Below are positions 17,185-25,791 of a stretch of DNA of 64,000 bases, piece by piece. A program made the translations under genes and the position numbers. Below the pieces are notes generated by a model. The model did not search any database, had not been told where the DNA came from, and saw only the letters and a program-made list of their open reading frames with translations. Source of the DNA: Nocardiopsis coralli (GTDB lineage: Bacteria; Actinomycetota; Actinomycetes; Streptosporangiales; Streptosporangiaceae); the NCBI RefSeq assembly GCF_014892575.1, contig NZ_JADBGI010000008.1:156626-220625 (forward strand), in the 5' to 3' direction. The first letter of the stretch is position 1. Each line of letters starts with the position of its first letter.

Positions 17185-18999
17185 ATGACCCCCCAGACAC
17201 CCCCGTTCGACCGTGACCGCCTCCCTCCCGGGGCCGGGCCCCGCAGCGACGACGACCCCTCCCGCCTGGGCCCGTACGAGGTCGTGGCCCGCATCGGGGC
17301 CGGCGGTATGGGTTCGGTGTACGCGGGCATCGACGGGTCCGGGGGCTGCGCGGCGGTCAAGGTCGTGCACGAGCACTTTGCGGCCGACACCGAGTTCCGG
17401 GCCCGCTTCGCACGCGAGGCCGGGCTCGTGGCGCGGGTCCGTGCCACCTGCACGCCCGCGTTCCTCGGCTCCGACGTGGAGGCCGAGGCACCCTGGCTGG
17501 CGACCGAGTACGTTCCGGGGCTGACCCTGCGCCAGTACGTGCGCGCACACGGGCCGTTGAGCGGCGGAACACTGACGGCGTTCGCCGCCGGCCTGGCCGA
17601 GGCGCTGGTGGCGATCCATGCGGCGGGTGTGGTTCACCGGGACCTGAAGCCCGGCAACGTGATCCTGGCCCCGGACGGCCCCAAGGTGCTGGACTTCGGC
17701 ATCGCCCGGGCCGCCGACGGCACCGCCCTCACCGCGACCGGTGGCCTGCTCGGGACGCCGGGGTGGGTGCCGCCCGAGCGGTACGAGGGGGAGGACGCCA
17801 CCGCGGCGACCGACATGTTCGCGTGGGGCGGTCTGGTGCTCCAGGCCGCGACCGGCCGCGACCCCTTCGGCGGCGATGGGGCCGAGGCCGTCACCCACCG
17901 GGTGCGCACGCAGGAGGCCGACCTCACCGGGTTGCCCTCGTACCTCGTTCCGCTCGTTCGTGCCGCCCTCGGTCCCGATCCCCGGCAGCGACCGACCGCT
18001 TGCCAGGCCCTGGCCGAGCTCACCGGCGGTTGGCAGGCCACCCAGGTCGGCCGCGCGGCCGCCGACGACCCCACGGAGGTGGTGCCCGAGCTGCTGGCCA
18101 CCGAGTGGCGCGGGGTCGGCGGCGCACCTCCGGAGCCGGGCCGCAGCGGCCGTCGCGGCAGGGCCCTGCTCATGGGCGGGGGCGCGGTCGTGCTCGTCGC
18201 CGCCCTGCTGGGTACCTGGTTCGTGGTCCGGCCCGGAGAGGACGCGGAACCGCCGGAGGACCCCGAACCCGCCGGCCCCGCGGTCGCGCGGGACCCGGAG
18301 GACGCCGACGCCGTGATCGAGGAGGCCGTGGAGCTCGCGGTCGGGGCCTCCGACTACCAGTTCCGGCGCGTGCGGGAGTTGGGCACGGAGATCGGGCACC
18401 CGAACATCGACGTCGTCGAGTACACGGAGGAGCCGGTCCGGGCCCAGCAGCGGTGGGGCTACGATCCCGCCGGCGCGAGCCTCGGCCTGCGCCACGGTGA
18501 CGATCTGGAGGAGGAAGTGGCGGGGCTGGTGCGCTACCTGGGCGACGACCTCGAGGAGATGCAGGAGGACCTCGACTACTACGAGGGCCCGTTCAGCACG
18601 GGTGACGAACCCTTCGACCCGGACCTGCGCGCCGTCGTCCTGGGAATCGAGCTCGTGGCCGAGCAGGACGAGCAGGTGACGTATCAGGGCGAGAGCTGGG
18701 CCCCCGTGCCCGACACCGAGAGCACCGGGGTCGGCAGGCACGTCGAGTTCGAGGAGGCGCAGGGACACCACTACTCGGGCACCTACACCGGAGAGGAGGG
18801 GACGGAGGAGAGCTTCGACCTGTGGATCGACGAGGACGGCTACCCGCTGCACTTCGCCTCGTTCGAGGACGGGGAGGTCGGTGGCACCTACTCGGAGGAC
18901 CTCGCGCACTCGACGACCACAAGCTTCAACTTCGGTGAACCCGTGGACATCCATATCCCCTCGGAGGAGGAGATCTCCCCCGACCGGCCGGAAATCTAG
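17185..18999 (+). CDS. Transmembrane Ser/Thr protein kinase, B-type ectodomain (kinase 4)
   Basis: 604 aa from ATG 17185 with an AGGAAGAG ribosome site. A GTG at 17161 overlapping the kinase 3 stop would add eight residues. Kinase domain: glycine loop 38-43, Lys59, HRD 151-153, DFG 170-172; the APE motif is PPE (196-198). Juxtamembrane TEVVPELLATEWRG, helix ~327-348. The B ectodomain has YTEEPVRAQQ, GHHYSGTYTG, LWIDEDGYPLHF and FGEPVDIHIPSEEE. Residue numbering through the kinase domain is identical to kinase 2, reflecting recent duplication. Spacing to kinase 3 is only 20 bp. Confidence 0.95.
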   Translation: MTPQTPPFDRDRLPPGAGPRSDDDPSRLGPYEVVARIGAGGMGSVYAGIDGSGGCAAVKVVHEHFAADTEFRARFAREAGLVARVRATCTPAFLGSDVEAEAPWLATEYVPGLTLRQYVRAHGPLSGGTLTAFAAGLAEALVAIHAAGVVHRDLKPGNVILAPDGPKVLDFGIARAADGTALTATGGLLGTPGWVPPERYEGEDATAATDMFAWGGLVLQAATGRDPFGGDGAEAVTHRVRTQEADLTGLPSYLVPLVRAALGPDPRQRPTACQALAELTGGWQATQVGRAAADDPTEVVPELLATEWRGVGGAPPEPGRSGRRGRALLMGGGAVVLVAALLGTWFVVRPGEDAEPPEDPEPAGPAVARDPEDADAVIEEAVELAVGASDYQFRRVRELGTEIGHPNIDVVEYTEEPVRAQQRWGYDPAGASLGLRHGDDLEEEVAGLVRYLGDDLEEMQEDLDYYEGPFSTGDEPFDPDLRAVVLGIELVAEQDEQVTYQGESWAPVPDTESTGVGRHVEFEEAQGHHYSGTYTGEEGTEESFDLWIDEDGYPLHFASFEDGEVGGTYSEDLAHSTTTSFNFGEPVDIHIPSEEEISPDRPEI

Positions 19000-19050
19000 C
19001 GCCCCGTCGTACGCTGATGACGCCGATCCCCCGTGACAGAACGGTTCCGC

Positions 19051-20820
19051 ATGATCCCCCCTTCCCCCGCACCCGGTACCGACCCTGCGCCCCCGCCCCT
19101 GCCGCCCGGCGTGCAGCCGCTCGGCGCCGGCGACCCGCGGCGGGTGGGCCCGTTCCGCCTGGTGGGGCGCCTGGGATCCGGCGGGATGGGTGTGGTGTAC
19201 GCGGCGTTGGACGACGCCGACCGGCGGGTGGCGGTCAAGACGGTGCACCGGATCTTCGCCTCCGACGCCGATTTCCGGACCCGGTTCGCCCGCGAGGTCG
19301 CGATGGTGCGGCGCGTGCAGGCCGCGTGTGTGCCCAGGTTCGTGGGGTGCGGCCCCGGCGCCGAGGTGCCGTGGCTGGCGACCGAGTACGTGCCCGGCCC
19401 GACCCTCACCGAGCGCCTGCGGCACGGCCCGCTGCGGGGCCCGGAGCTCACCCTCTTCGCTCTGGGCGCCGCCGAGGCGCTCGCGGCGATCCATGCGGTG
19501 GGTGTGGTGCACCGCGACCTGAAGCCCGGCAACGTGATCCTGTCGCCGACCGGGCCGAAGGTGCTCGACTTCGGGATCGCCCGCGCCGCCGACGAGACCG
19601 CGTTGACCCACACCGGCGGTGTCGTCGGTACCCCGGGCTGGATCGCACCCGAGCAGTACCGGGGCGACGACGCCACCGGGTTCTCCGATGTCTTCGCCTG
19701 GGCCTGCCTGGTCGCACACGCCGCGACCGGGCGCGAACCCTTCGGGGCGGGCACCACGCAGTCCGTGGTCACGCGGGTCCTCGACGGGCGCCCCGACCTC
19801 GACGGCGTTCCCGGGTCGCTCGCCCTGATCATGGAACGCGCGCTGGACAAGGATCCCGGCCGCCGGCCGCGCGCCGACGAGCTGATGCGGGAACTGGCCG
19901 TGCTCGTGCCGGACGAGGCTTCCCCCGCGGTGTCACCCAGCGGGGCCGTCGACGTCACGCTCGTCATGGGGCAGGCCTGGGCGGGCCCGGGTGCCCCTCG
20001 CACACCGGACGGGACCGTCCCCGGGGTCGACCTCTGGGTCGCCAACGCGCCCCCGCGCGAGTCGTGGGTGCGCCGCCACCGACGCGGCATCGCGGTCGGG
20101 ACGGGCGCGCTGGCGCTCACCCTCGTGGCCTCGCTCGGCATCGGTGCGTGGGCCGGGGACGGCTCGGGGTCCGTGCCGCTGGTCCCGGGCAGCGATCCCT
20201 CGGTCGAGGACGGGGAACCCTTCGCGGCCGACGGGGGCGGCTCCGGCGGGGCCGATGGCTCCGGCGCCGCGGACGGCGACGGGGACGCCTCGGACGGGGG
20301 CGGCGGTTCCGAGGAGGACGCCGACGCCGACCGCGTGGAGCACGACGTCGCCGACGCCCCGGCCGAGTACCAGGACCTGTTCGAGGACGGCGAGGTCACC
20401 CTCGTGCCCGACCCCGACGAACCCCTCGCGGCCGTCCGCCGCATCGAACCCGCCGACGGCGACGGGGAGGGCCTCGACGTCCTGCGGATCGTGCAGACCG
20501 AGGAGCCCTCGGAGTCCCTCTTCTGGCTGGACTTCGAGTACCTGCTCGACTTCGGTGCGCTGGAGGTGCGCGAGAGCGACTTCGTCTGGGCCGAGCAGCC
20601 CGACCCCTCGGCCGCCGACGGCAGCGAAATGGAGGTCGAGCGCCTGAGCTCGGGCGGCATGGCCGTGCTCTCGCCCGACAACCCGACCAGGAGCGATTTC
20701 GGCTTCATGGCCCCGGTCGACCGTGAGGACGAGCCGTTCCACTACCTGCCGCGTTCGGTCTCCGGCCCCGAGGACCGCCTGGCGCACGACCACGACCTCC
20801 CCGACCTGCACGGCCACTGA
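19051..20820 (+). CDS. Transmembrane Ser/Thr protein kinase, A-type ectodomain (kinase 5)
   Basis: 589 aa from ATG 19051. A GTG at 19033 is in frame here but not in the equivalent leader of kinase 3, so the ATG is the conserved start. Glycine loop GSGGMG, Lys63, HRD 154-156, DFG 173-175, GTPGWIAPE 193-201. Juxtamembrane VANAPPRESWVRRHRRG, helix ~347-367. The linker after the helix is long and rich in Gly, Asp and Glu. The A ectodomain aligns with kinases 1 and 3 in the middle (ADGDGEGLDVLRI, then FEYLLDFGALEVRESDF) but lacks both Cys and ends some 40 residues earlier, so its tip is probably altered. It lies 51 bp after kinase 4. Confidence 0.95.
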   Translation: MIPPSPAPGTDPAPPPLPPGVQPLGAGDPRRVGPFRLVGRLGSGGMGVVYAALDDADRRVAVKTVHRIFASDADFRTRFAREVAMVRRVQAACVPRFVGCGPGAEVPWLATEYVPGPTLTERLRHGPLRGPELTLFALGAAEALAAIHAVGVVHRDLKPGNVILSPTGPKVLDFGIARAADETALTHTGGVVGTPGWIAPEQYRGDDATGFSDVFAWACLVAHAATGREPFGAGTTQSVVTRVLDGRPDLDGVPGSLALIMERALDKDPGRRPRADELMRELAVLVPDEASPAVSPSGAVDVTLVMGQAWAGPGAPRTPDGTVPGVDLWVANAPPRESWVRRHRRGIAVGTGALALTLVASLGIGAWAGDGSGSVPLVPGSDPSVEDGEPFAADGGGSGGADGSGAADGDGDASDGGGGSEEDADADRVEHDVADAPAEYQDLFEDGEVTLVPDPDEPLAAVRRIEPADGDGEGLDVLRIVQTEEPSESLFWLDFEYLLDFGALEVRESDFVWAEQPDPSAADGSEMEVERLSSGGMAVLSPDNPTRSDFGFMAPVDREDEPFHYLPRSVSGPEDRLAHDHDLPDLHGH

Positions 20821-20851
20821 CCCCCCTGGTGCGAGACCGGAAGGAACACGC

Positions 20852-22753
20852 ATGAACCAGCAGACGGCGGTCCCCTTCGACCGCAAGCACGTGCCGGCCG
20901 ATCTCAAGCCACTGGGTGAGGGTGACCCCGAGGGCCTCGGCCCGTACCGGGTGCTCGGGCGCATCGGCGCGGGCGGCATGGGCGCGGTCTACGCGGGGCT
21001 CGGCGAGGACGGTACGTGCGCGGCGGTCAAGGTGGTCCACCCCCAGTTCGCCGCCGACGACGAGTTCCGGTCCCGGTTCGCACGCGAGGTCGACCTGGTC
21101 TCGCGGGTACGCGCGTCCTGCACACCCGCGTTCCTCGGGACCGACCTGGGGTCCGAGACACCGTGGCTGGCCACCGACTACGTGCCCGGCCTGACACTGC
21201 GCGCGCACGTGTCCCGGAACGGTCCGCTCACCGGTGGCATGCTGACCGCGTTCGCCACCGGTATGGCCGAGGCCCTGGTCGCCATCCACGGGACCGGTGT
21301 GGTGCACCGGGACCTCAAGCCCGGCAACGTGATCCTGTCCCCGGACGGCCCCAAGGTGCTCGACTTCGGCATCGCCCGGGCCACGGACGGCACCGCTCTG
21401 ACCAGTACCGGCGGCCTGCTCGGGACACCCGGGTGGATGGCGCCGGAACTGTACGAGGGGGACGGGGCCACCCCCGCCTCCGACATGTTCGCGTGGGCGG
21501 CGATGGTCGCGTACGCGGCGACCGGGCGGGAACCCTTCGGGCGCGGGCCGATCGAGGCGGTCTCGCACCGGACGCAGACCGAGGAGCCCGACCTCACCGG
21601 GGTCTCCGGCGACGTGGAACAGCTGGTCCGGTACGGCCTGTCGAAGGACCCCGCACGGCGCCCGACCGCCGAGCAGGCGCTGACCGAGCTCACGGACCGC
21701 TGGCGGCACACCCGCGTGCGGCCCGGGCCCGTGCCCGACGCGCCCACCGAGGTCGTCCCGGCCCTGCTGGCCCAGGAGTGGGACGGCGTCGAGGCGCCGC
21801 CGGTCAAGCGCGTGCGCGGCCGGGGCCGTGCGTGGGCGCTCGGAGTGACGGGGGTCGTCGCCGCAGGCACGGCGGTCGGGCTCCTGGCGGTCTGGCTGTT
21901 CGCGGACACCGGCCCCGGTGGCGACGAGGACGCCGCGGCCGACCACGCCGAGGAAGGGGCGGAGGGTTCCGGAGAAGCCGAAGAACCGCAGGTCGCGCGG
22001 GACCCCGAGGAGGCGGCCGGTGTGTTCGAGGAAGCGGCGGAGACGGCGCGCGGGGCCTCCAGTTTCATCGTCGCCTCCCACCGGTACTCCAACCAACCGG
22101 GTGACAGCACGCCCTATTTCTACTGGTACACCGAGGACCCGGAACGTGCCTTCCTGAGCCTGAGCATGCTCGGTCCCACTGGCGGCGGACACCTCGCGTA
22201 CGGGCCCGACCTGGAGGAGATCGTCGGGGTCTCCGAGCGCAACGACTACATCACCGGTGAGGAGGAACGCACGTACGGCCAGGCGGGGGACGAGGACGCC
22301 GTCGACAACCCGCTGCACGAGTGGGAGTACGAGCTGGCGGGCCTGGAGGCGTTGGCCGCCGACGGATCCGAGCTCTCCTACGAAGGCACGGAGGAGGTCC
22401 CCGAGGTCATGGTCTCCCTGGAGGAGATGCCGGGCCAGAGCCCCGACGGCGAGGAGCTGGCCGGCCGCGAGGGGCACCGGTACACCGGAACGGCCGCGGG
22501 CGGTTTCTGGCTGCACCCGGGATCGGACGAGGAGCCCGGTGACCGCACCGCCGACGTGGACCTGTGGGTCTCCGAGGCCGGGTACCCGCTGGCCCTGAGG
22601 GTGGAGGAGACCGTCGAGGGGGAGCAGTCCGAAGGGGGCGGCGCCCTCACCTACAGCCACGACCTCGACTTCATGGTCTTCGACGCGCCCGTGGACATCG
22701 AGATCCCCGACGAGTCGCAGATCGAGGGCGGGGCGGACCCCGGGACCGACTGA
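20852..22753 (+). CDS. Transmembrane Ser/Thr protein kinase, B-type ectodomain (kinase 6)
   Basis: 633 aa from ATG 20852 (GGAAGGA ribosome site). Glycine loop GAGGMG 39-44, Lys60, HRD 152-154, DFG 171-173, GTPGWMAPE 191-199. Juxtamembrane TEVVPALLAQEWDG, helix ~328-351. The B ectodomain has WYTEDPERAF, LSYEGTEEVPEV, GREGHRYTGT, VDLWVSEAGYPLALRV and FDAPVDIEIPDESQIEG. The gene starts 31 bp after kinase 5. It is followed by the kinase-less lipoprotein that carries the same ectodomain. Confidence 0.95.
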   Translation: MNQQTAVPFDRKHVPADLKPLGEGDPEGLGPYRVLGRIGAGGMGAVYAGLGEDGTCAAVKVVHPQFAADDEFRSRFAREVDLVSRVRASCTPAFLGTDLGSETPWLATDYVPGLTLRAHVSRNGPLTGGMLTAFATGMAEALVAIHGTGVVHRDLKPGNVILSPDGPKVLDFGIARATDGTALTSTGGLLGTPGWMAPELYEGDGATPASDMFAWAAMVAYAATGREPFGRGPIEAVSHRTQTEEPDLTGVSGDVEQLVRYGLSKDPARRPTAEQALTELTDRWRHTRVRPGPVPDAPTEVVPALLAQEWDGVEAPPVKRVRGRGRAWALGVTGVVAAGTAVGLLAVWLFADTGPGGDEDAAADHAEEGAEGSGEAEEPQVARDPEEAAGVFEEAAETARGASSFIVASHRYSNQPGDSTPYFYWYTEDPERAFLSLSMLGPTGGGHLAYGPDLEEIVGVSERNDYITGEEERTYGQAGDEDAVDNPLHEWEYELAGLEALAADGSELSYEGTEEVPEVMVSLEEMPGQSPDGEELAGREGHRYTGTAAGGFWLHPGSDEEPGDRTADVDLWVSEAGYPLALRVEETVEGEQSEGGGALTYSHDLDFMVFDAPVDIEIPDESQIEGGADPGTD

Positions 22754-22843
22754 CCCGGCGGTCCGGGGCCCGGGTGAACCGCAGCGCGCCGGGCCGCATC
22801 GGAACAGGAGAACCTCGATCCCCCCACCGAGTGGAACACGAGC

Positions 22844-23755
22844 ATGCCCGGACCGCCATCACGCGCACCCCTCGCCCGGATCTCCCGCCCGCTGGTCTCC
22901 ACCGCCTGCCTCACGACCTGCCTCCTGCTGGCGGCCGCACTGCTGGCCGCCTGCTCCGAACAGGACGGCGACCCGGACGAGGAGGCCCTCACCGAGGAGG
23001 AGGCCGCCGCCGAGGAGGAGCCGCAGCTCGCCATCGAGACCGACCCCGAGGACGCGGCCGCGGTCGCCCAGGAAGCGGTCGAGCTCGCACTGGAGGCGGA
23101 GAGCTTCGAGAGCCTCTACTTCATGGACGGACCGGAGCTGGGTGACGCCCCGGCGTACGAGTTCCTGTACACCGAGGACCCGGAACCCCGCTACCGGGAA
23201 ACCAACAGGGGCGGGCCGGCCCTGGTCGAGGTCATCGAGGTCGGTGAGGGCCCCGACGACGTCATCCGCAACAGCAGGATGCAGAACCCGGGGGAGGAGG
23301 ACTCCTTCTACCGGGACCCCGAGGACGCCGACCCCGACACCGGGCGCGAGGAGTGGGAGCGCTTGCTGCGGCTGATCCCGGAAACGGTGGAGGAATCGGG
23401 GGAGGTCACCCGCGAGGGCATCGGCCGGGCCGGCATGCACGACGACGTGGGCACCGGGGCCCCGCTCCTGCAGGACAACCCGGTCACGGAGGAGCTGGGG
23501 CACCTCTACACCGGGAACCTGCCGTTCTCGGACGAGGAGTGGCAGCCCGGTGACGTACGCCGTTTCCATCTCTGGATCGCCGAGGACGGCTACCCGCAGC
23601 TCCTGTATCTCCACGAGTCGACGACCCGCGGGAGCGCCGACTTCCAGTCCTACCTCGACGAGTTCCTCCTGTTCGAGCAGTTCAACGACCCCGTGCAGGT
23701 CGAGATCCCGGATGAATCGGAGATCGGCGGGGAGCAACCCGGTTCCGCCGACTGA
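22844..23755 (+). CDS. Lipoprotein consisting of a B-type kinase ectodomain
   Basis: 303 aa. Signal peptide with hydrophobic core (ACLTTCLLLAAALLAAC) and lipobox LAAC with Cys37, so it is predicted to be a lipid-anchored surface protein. The mature part is homologous along its length to the ectodomains of kinases 2, 4, 6 and 7: AVAQEAVELALEAESFESLY, YTEDPEPRYRETN, GHLYTGN, LWIAEDGYPQLLYL, FNDPVQVEIPDESEIGG. There is no kinase or membrane helix. It sits inside the array between kinases 6 and 7. It could bind the same ligand as the B kinases and present, buffer or compete for it; this is inference. Domain architecture resembles LppX/LprG-type lipoproteins. Confidence 0.9.
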   Translation: MPGPPSRAPLARISRPLVSTACLTTCLLLAAALLAACSEQDGDPDEEALTEEEAAAEEEPQLAIETDPEDAAAVAQEAVELALEAESFESLYFMDGPELGDAPAYEFLYTEDPEPRYRETNRGGPALVEVIEVGEGPDDVIRNSRMQNPGEEDSFYRDPEDADPDTGREEWERLLRLIPETVEESGEVTREGIGRAGMHDDVGTGAPLLQDNPVTEELGHLYTGNLPFSDEEWQPGDVRRFHLWIAEDGYPQLLYLHESTTRGSADFQSYLDEFLLFEQFNDPVQVEIPDESEIGGEQPGSAD

Positions 23756-23817
23756 CACCTTCCTGGGAACGGCCACGCCGTGGTCGACCGGGCCCCGACG
23801 ACGCAGTGAGGACGAGT

Positions 23818-25689
23818 ATGCCGACCGACCCCCCGCGGCACTTCGACCGGAACCGCCTCCCTCCCGGGGTGGCACCCACCGCCCCCGGCGACCCCGAGCA
23901 GATCGGTCCCTACCGGATCGTCGGCCGGATCGGCGCCGGCGGCATGGGGGTGGTGCACGCCGGGCTCGACGCGCAGGAGGGGTGCGCGGCGGTCAAGACC
24001 GTGCACCCGCACATCGCGGCCGACCCGGATTTCCGTGCGCGCTTCGCCCGCGAGGTCGACCTGGTCGCACGCGTGGACGCCGCCTGCACCCCGGGCTTCC
24101 TCGGCGCCGACGTGGAAGCCGAGGCGCCGTGGCTCGCGACGGAGTACGTCCCGGGTCTCACCCTCGGCCAGTACGTGCGCGGCAACGGTCCCCTCACCGG
24201 GGGCAGGCTCACGGCCTTCGCGGCGGGCTCGGCCGAAGCGCTCACCGCGATCCACGCGGCCGGTGTGGTGCACCGGGACCTCAAGCCCGGGAACGTGATC
24301 CTGTCCCCGGGTGGCCCCAAGGTGCTCGACTTCGGTATCGCCCGCGCCGTGGACGCCACGGCCCTGACCGCCACCGGGGGCCTGTTCGGTACACCGGGGT
24401 GGATCGCACCCGAGCAGTACGCGGGAGAGGACGCCACCGACCGCTCGGACCTGTTCGCCTGGGCCGGTCTCGTGCTGTTCGCCGCCACCGGGAGCGAACC
24501 CTTCGGGCGTGGGGCGGTCGACGAGGTCGCGCGCCGCACCCGGACCGAGGAGCCCGACACCGGTGACCTGCCCGTGGAGCTGGCCGAGATCGTGGACCGG
24601 GCCTTCGCCAAGAACCCGGCCGACCGCCCTACCGCCGAGGAGGCCCTGGCCACCCTCATGGGGGAGTGGAGCGCGACCCAGGTCGAGCCGCCGGCGGAGA
24701 CCGAACCCACGCGCGTCGTGCCCGTGCTGCTCGAGCGCGAGTGGCGCGGTATCAGCGCCCCGGACCCGGTCCCCACCGGACGCCGGTACGGCCGCGCCCG
24801 GTGGTTCGCGGCCGCCGCGGGTGCGCTCGTGCTGGTCGTCCTGGTCTCCGCCGTGCTGGGGCTCCGGGGAGGGGACAGCCCCGGTGGCGGCGCGGGCGAG
24901 GAAGCCGATGGGGGAGAGGGCGAGGCGTCCGGCGAACAGGACGAGCCGGCGGTGCAGACCGACCCCGAGGACATCGGAGCGGTCATCGCCGACGCCGTCG
25001 CCGTGGCCTCCGGGGCGGAGTCCTTCGATGCCAGGGTCGCGAGGCACACCAACGAGACCGGGGACCGCGCCATCTTCTCGTACCGCTACACCGAGGACCC
25101 CGAGCCCGCTTACAGCGAGACGATGCTGGCGGAGGGCCGCGAGAACGGCTACACCGCGTTCGGCCCGGACCTGGACGACCTCGTCGGCATCAGCGAACTT
25201 CCCGAGGACGAGGGGGAGCGCGTGTACTACCGCGACGACGAGCTCGCGGACGTGGAACCGATGGACGAATGGGAGCGGGAGGTCGACCGGCTCGAGTCGG
25301 TCGCCGCCGAGGACGCCGAGGTCGAGTACCAGGGCCACGGCCAGGTCCCGGCGGACATCATCCCCGAGGACACGGGCCCCGAGAACCCGCGCCCCGACAG
25401 CTCGCAGCGCCCGGGCCACCACTACACCGGCACGATGCCGGACGTCTGGTGGGACCGGGAACAGGACGAGGTGGAGTTCGACCTGTGGATCGGCGACAAC
25501 GGCCACCCGGTCTTCCTCGAGACCGTGGAGTACACGGACGAAGTGACCACCCAGCCCGCCTTCGGGCCCTCCGGGGAGGAGGTCGTGCTCGAGTACCAGA
25601 GCCGGATCGACTTCGCCCCCTTCGACGGGCCCGTCGAGATCGAGCGGCCGGACGAGTCCGAGATCCAGGACGGCGCCCCGGACGGCTGA
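23818..25689 (+). CDS. Transmembrane Ser/Thr protein kinase, B-type ectodomain (kinase 7)
   Basis: 623 aa from ATG 23818; a GTG at 23806 is in frame but overlaps the likely GAGGA ribosome site. Glycine loop 39-44 followed by VVHAGL (His instead of the usual Tyr), Lys60, HRD 152-154, DFG 171-173, GTPGWIAPE 191-199. The juxtamembrane motif is slightly diverged (TRVVPVLLEREWRG). Helix ~329-349. The B ectodomain has YRYTEDPEPAYSET, VEYQGHGQVPADI, GHHYTGTMPDVWW, FDLWIGDNGHPVF and FDGPVEIERPDESEIQDG. Last gene of the array, followed by a hairpin at 25738-25773. It has no A-type partner next to it; the lipoprotein occupies that place. Confidence 0.95.
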   Translation: MPTDPPRHFDRNRLPPGVAPTAPGDPEQIGPYRIVGRIGAGGMGVVHAGLDAQEGCAAVKTVHPHIAADPDFRARFAREVDLVARVDAACTPGFLGADVEAEAPWLATEYVPGLTLGQYVRGNGPLTGGRLTAFAAGSAEALTAIHAAGVVHRDLKPGNVILSPGGPKVLDFGIARAVDATALTATGGLFGTPGWIAPEQYAGEDATDRSDLFAWAGLVLFAATGSEPFGRGAVDEVARRTRTEEPDTGDLPVELAEIVDRAFAKNPADRPTAEEALATLMGEWSATQVEPPAETEPTRVVPVLLEREWRGISAPDPVPTGRRYGRARWFAAAAGALVLVVLVSAVLGLRGGDSPGGGAGEEADGGEGEASGEQDEPAVQTDPEDIGAVIADAVAVASGAESFDARVARHTNETGDRAIFSYRYTEDPEPAYSETMLAEGRENGYTAFGPDLDDLVGISELPEDEGERVYYRDDELADVEPMDEWEREVDRLESVAAEDAEVEYQGHGQVPADIIPEDTGPENPRPDSSQRPGHHYTGTMPDVWWDREQDEVEFDLWIGDNGHPVFLETVEYTDEVTTQPAFGPSGEEVVLEYQSRIDFAPFDGPVEIERPDESEIQDGAPDG

Positions 25690-25737
25690 CCCGGCACCGG
25701 AAGACTCACCCGGCGGCTCTGGAACGACCGCCCCGGA

Positions 25738-25773
25738 GCCGGCCGGGCACCCGCGTCGGGGCGCCCGGCCGGC
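25738..25773. terminator. Hairpin between kinase 7 and the S9 peptidase
   Basis: Inverted repeat with arms GCCGGCCGGGC (25738-25748) and GCCCGGCCGGC (25763-25773). It separates convergent genes ending at 25689 (+) and 25792 (-), so it probably works in both directions. Confidence 0.75.
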
Positions 25774-25791
25774 GGCAGGCGATCGGGCTGG

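Noticed and set aside
17158..19719. Antisense open frame of 853 codons opposite kinases 4 and 5, and similar ones along the whole kinase array
   Set aside because: Repeats the same artefactual sequence opposite every kinase copy; explained by the complement of conserved kinase codons.
19051..20820. Kinase 5 considered as truncated by a frameshift at its 3' end
   Set aside because: No continuation of the A ectodomain was recognised in another frame before kinase 6 starts 31 bp later; it is treated as a natural shorter end, although sequencing error cannot be excluded.
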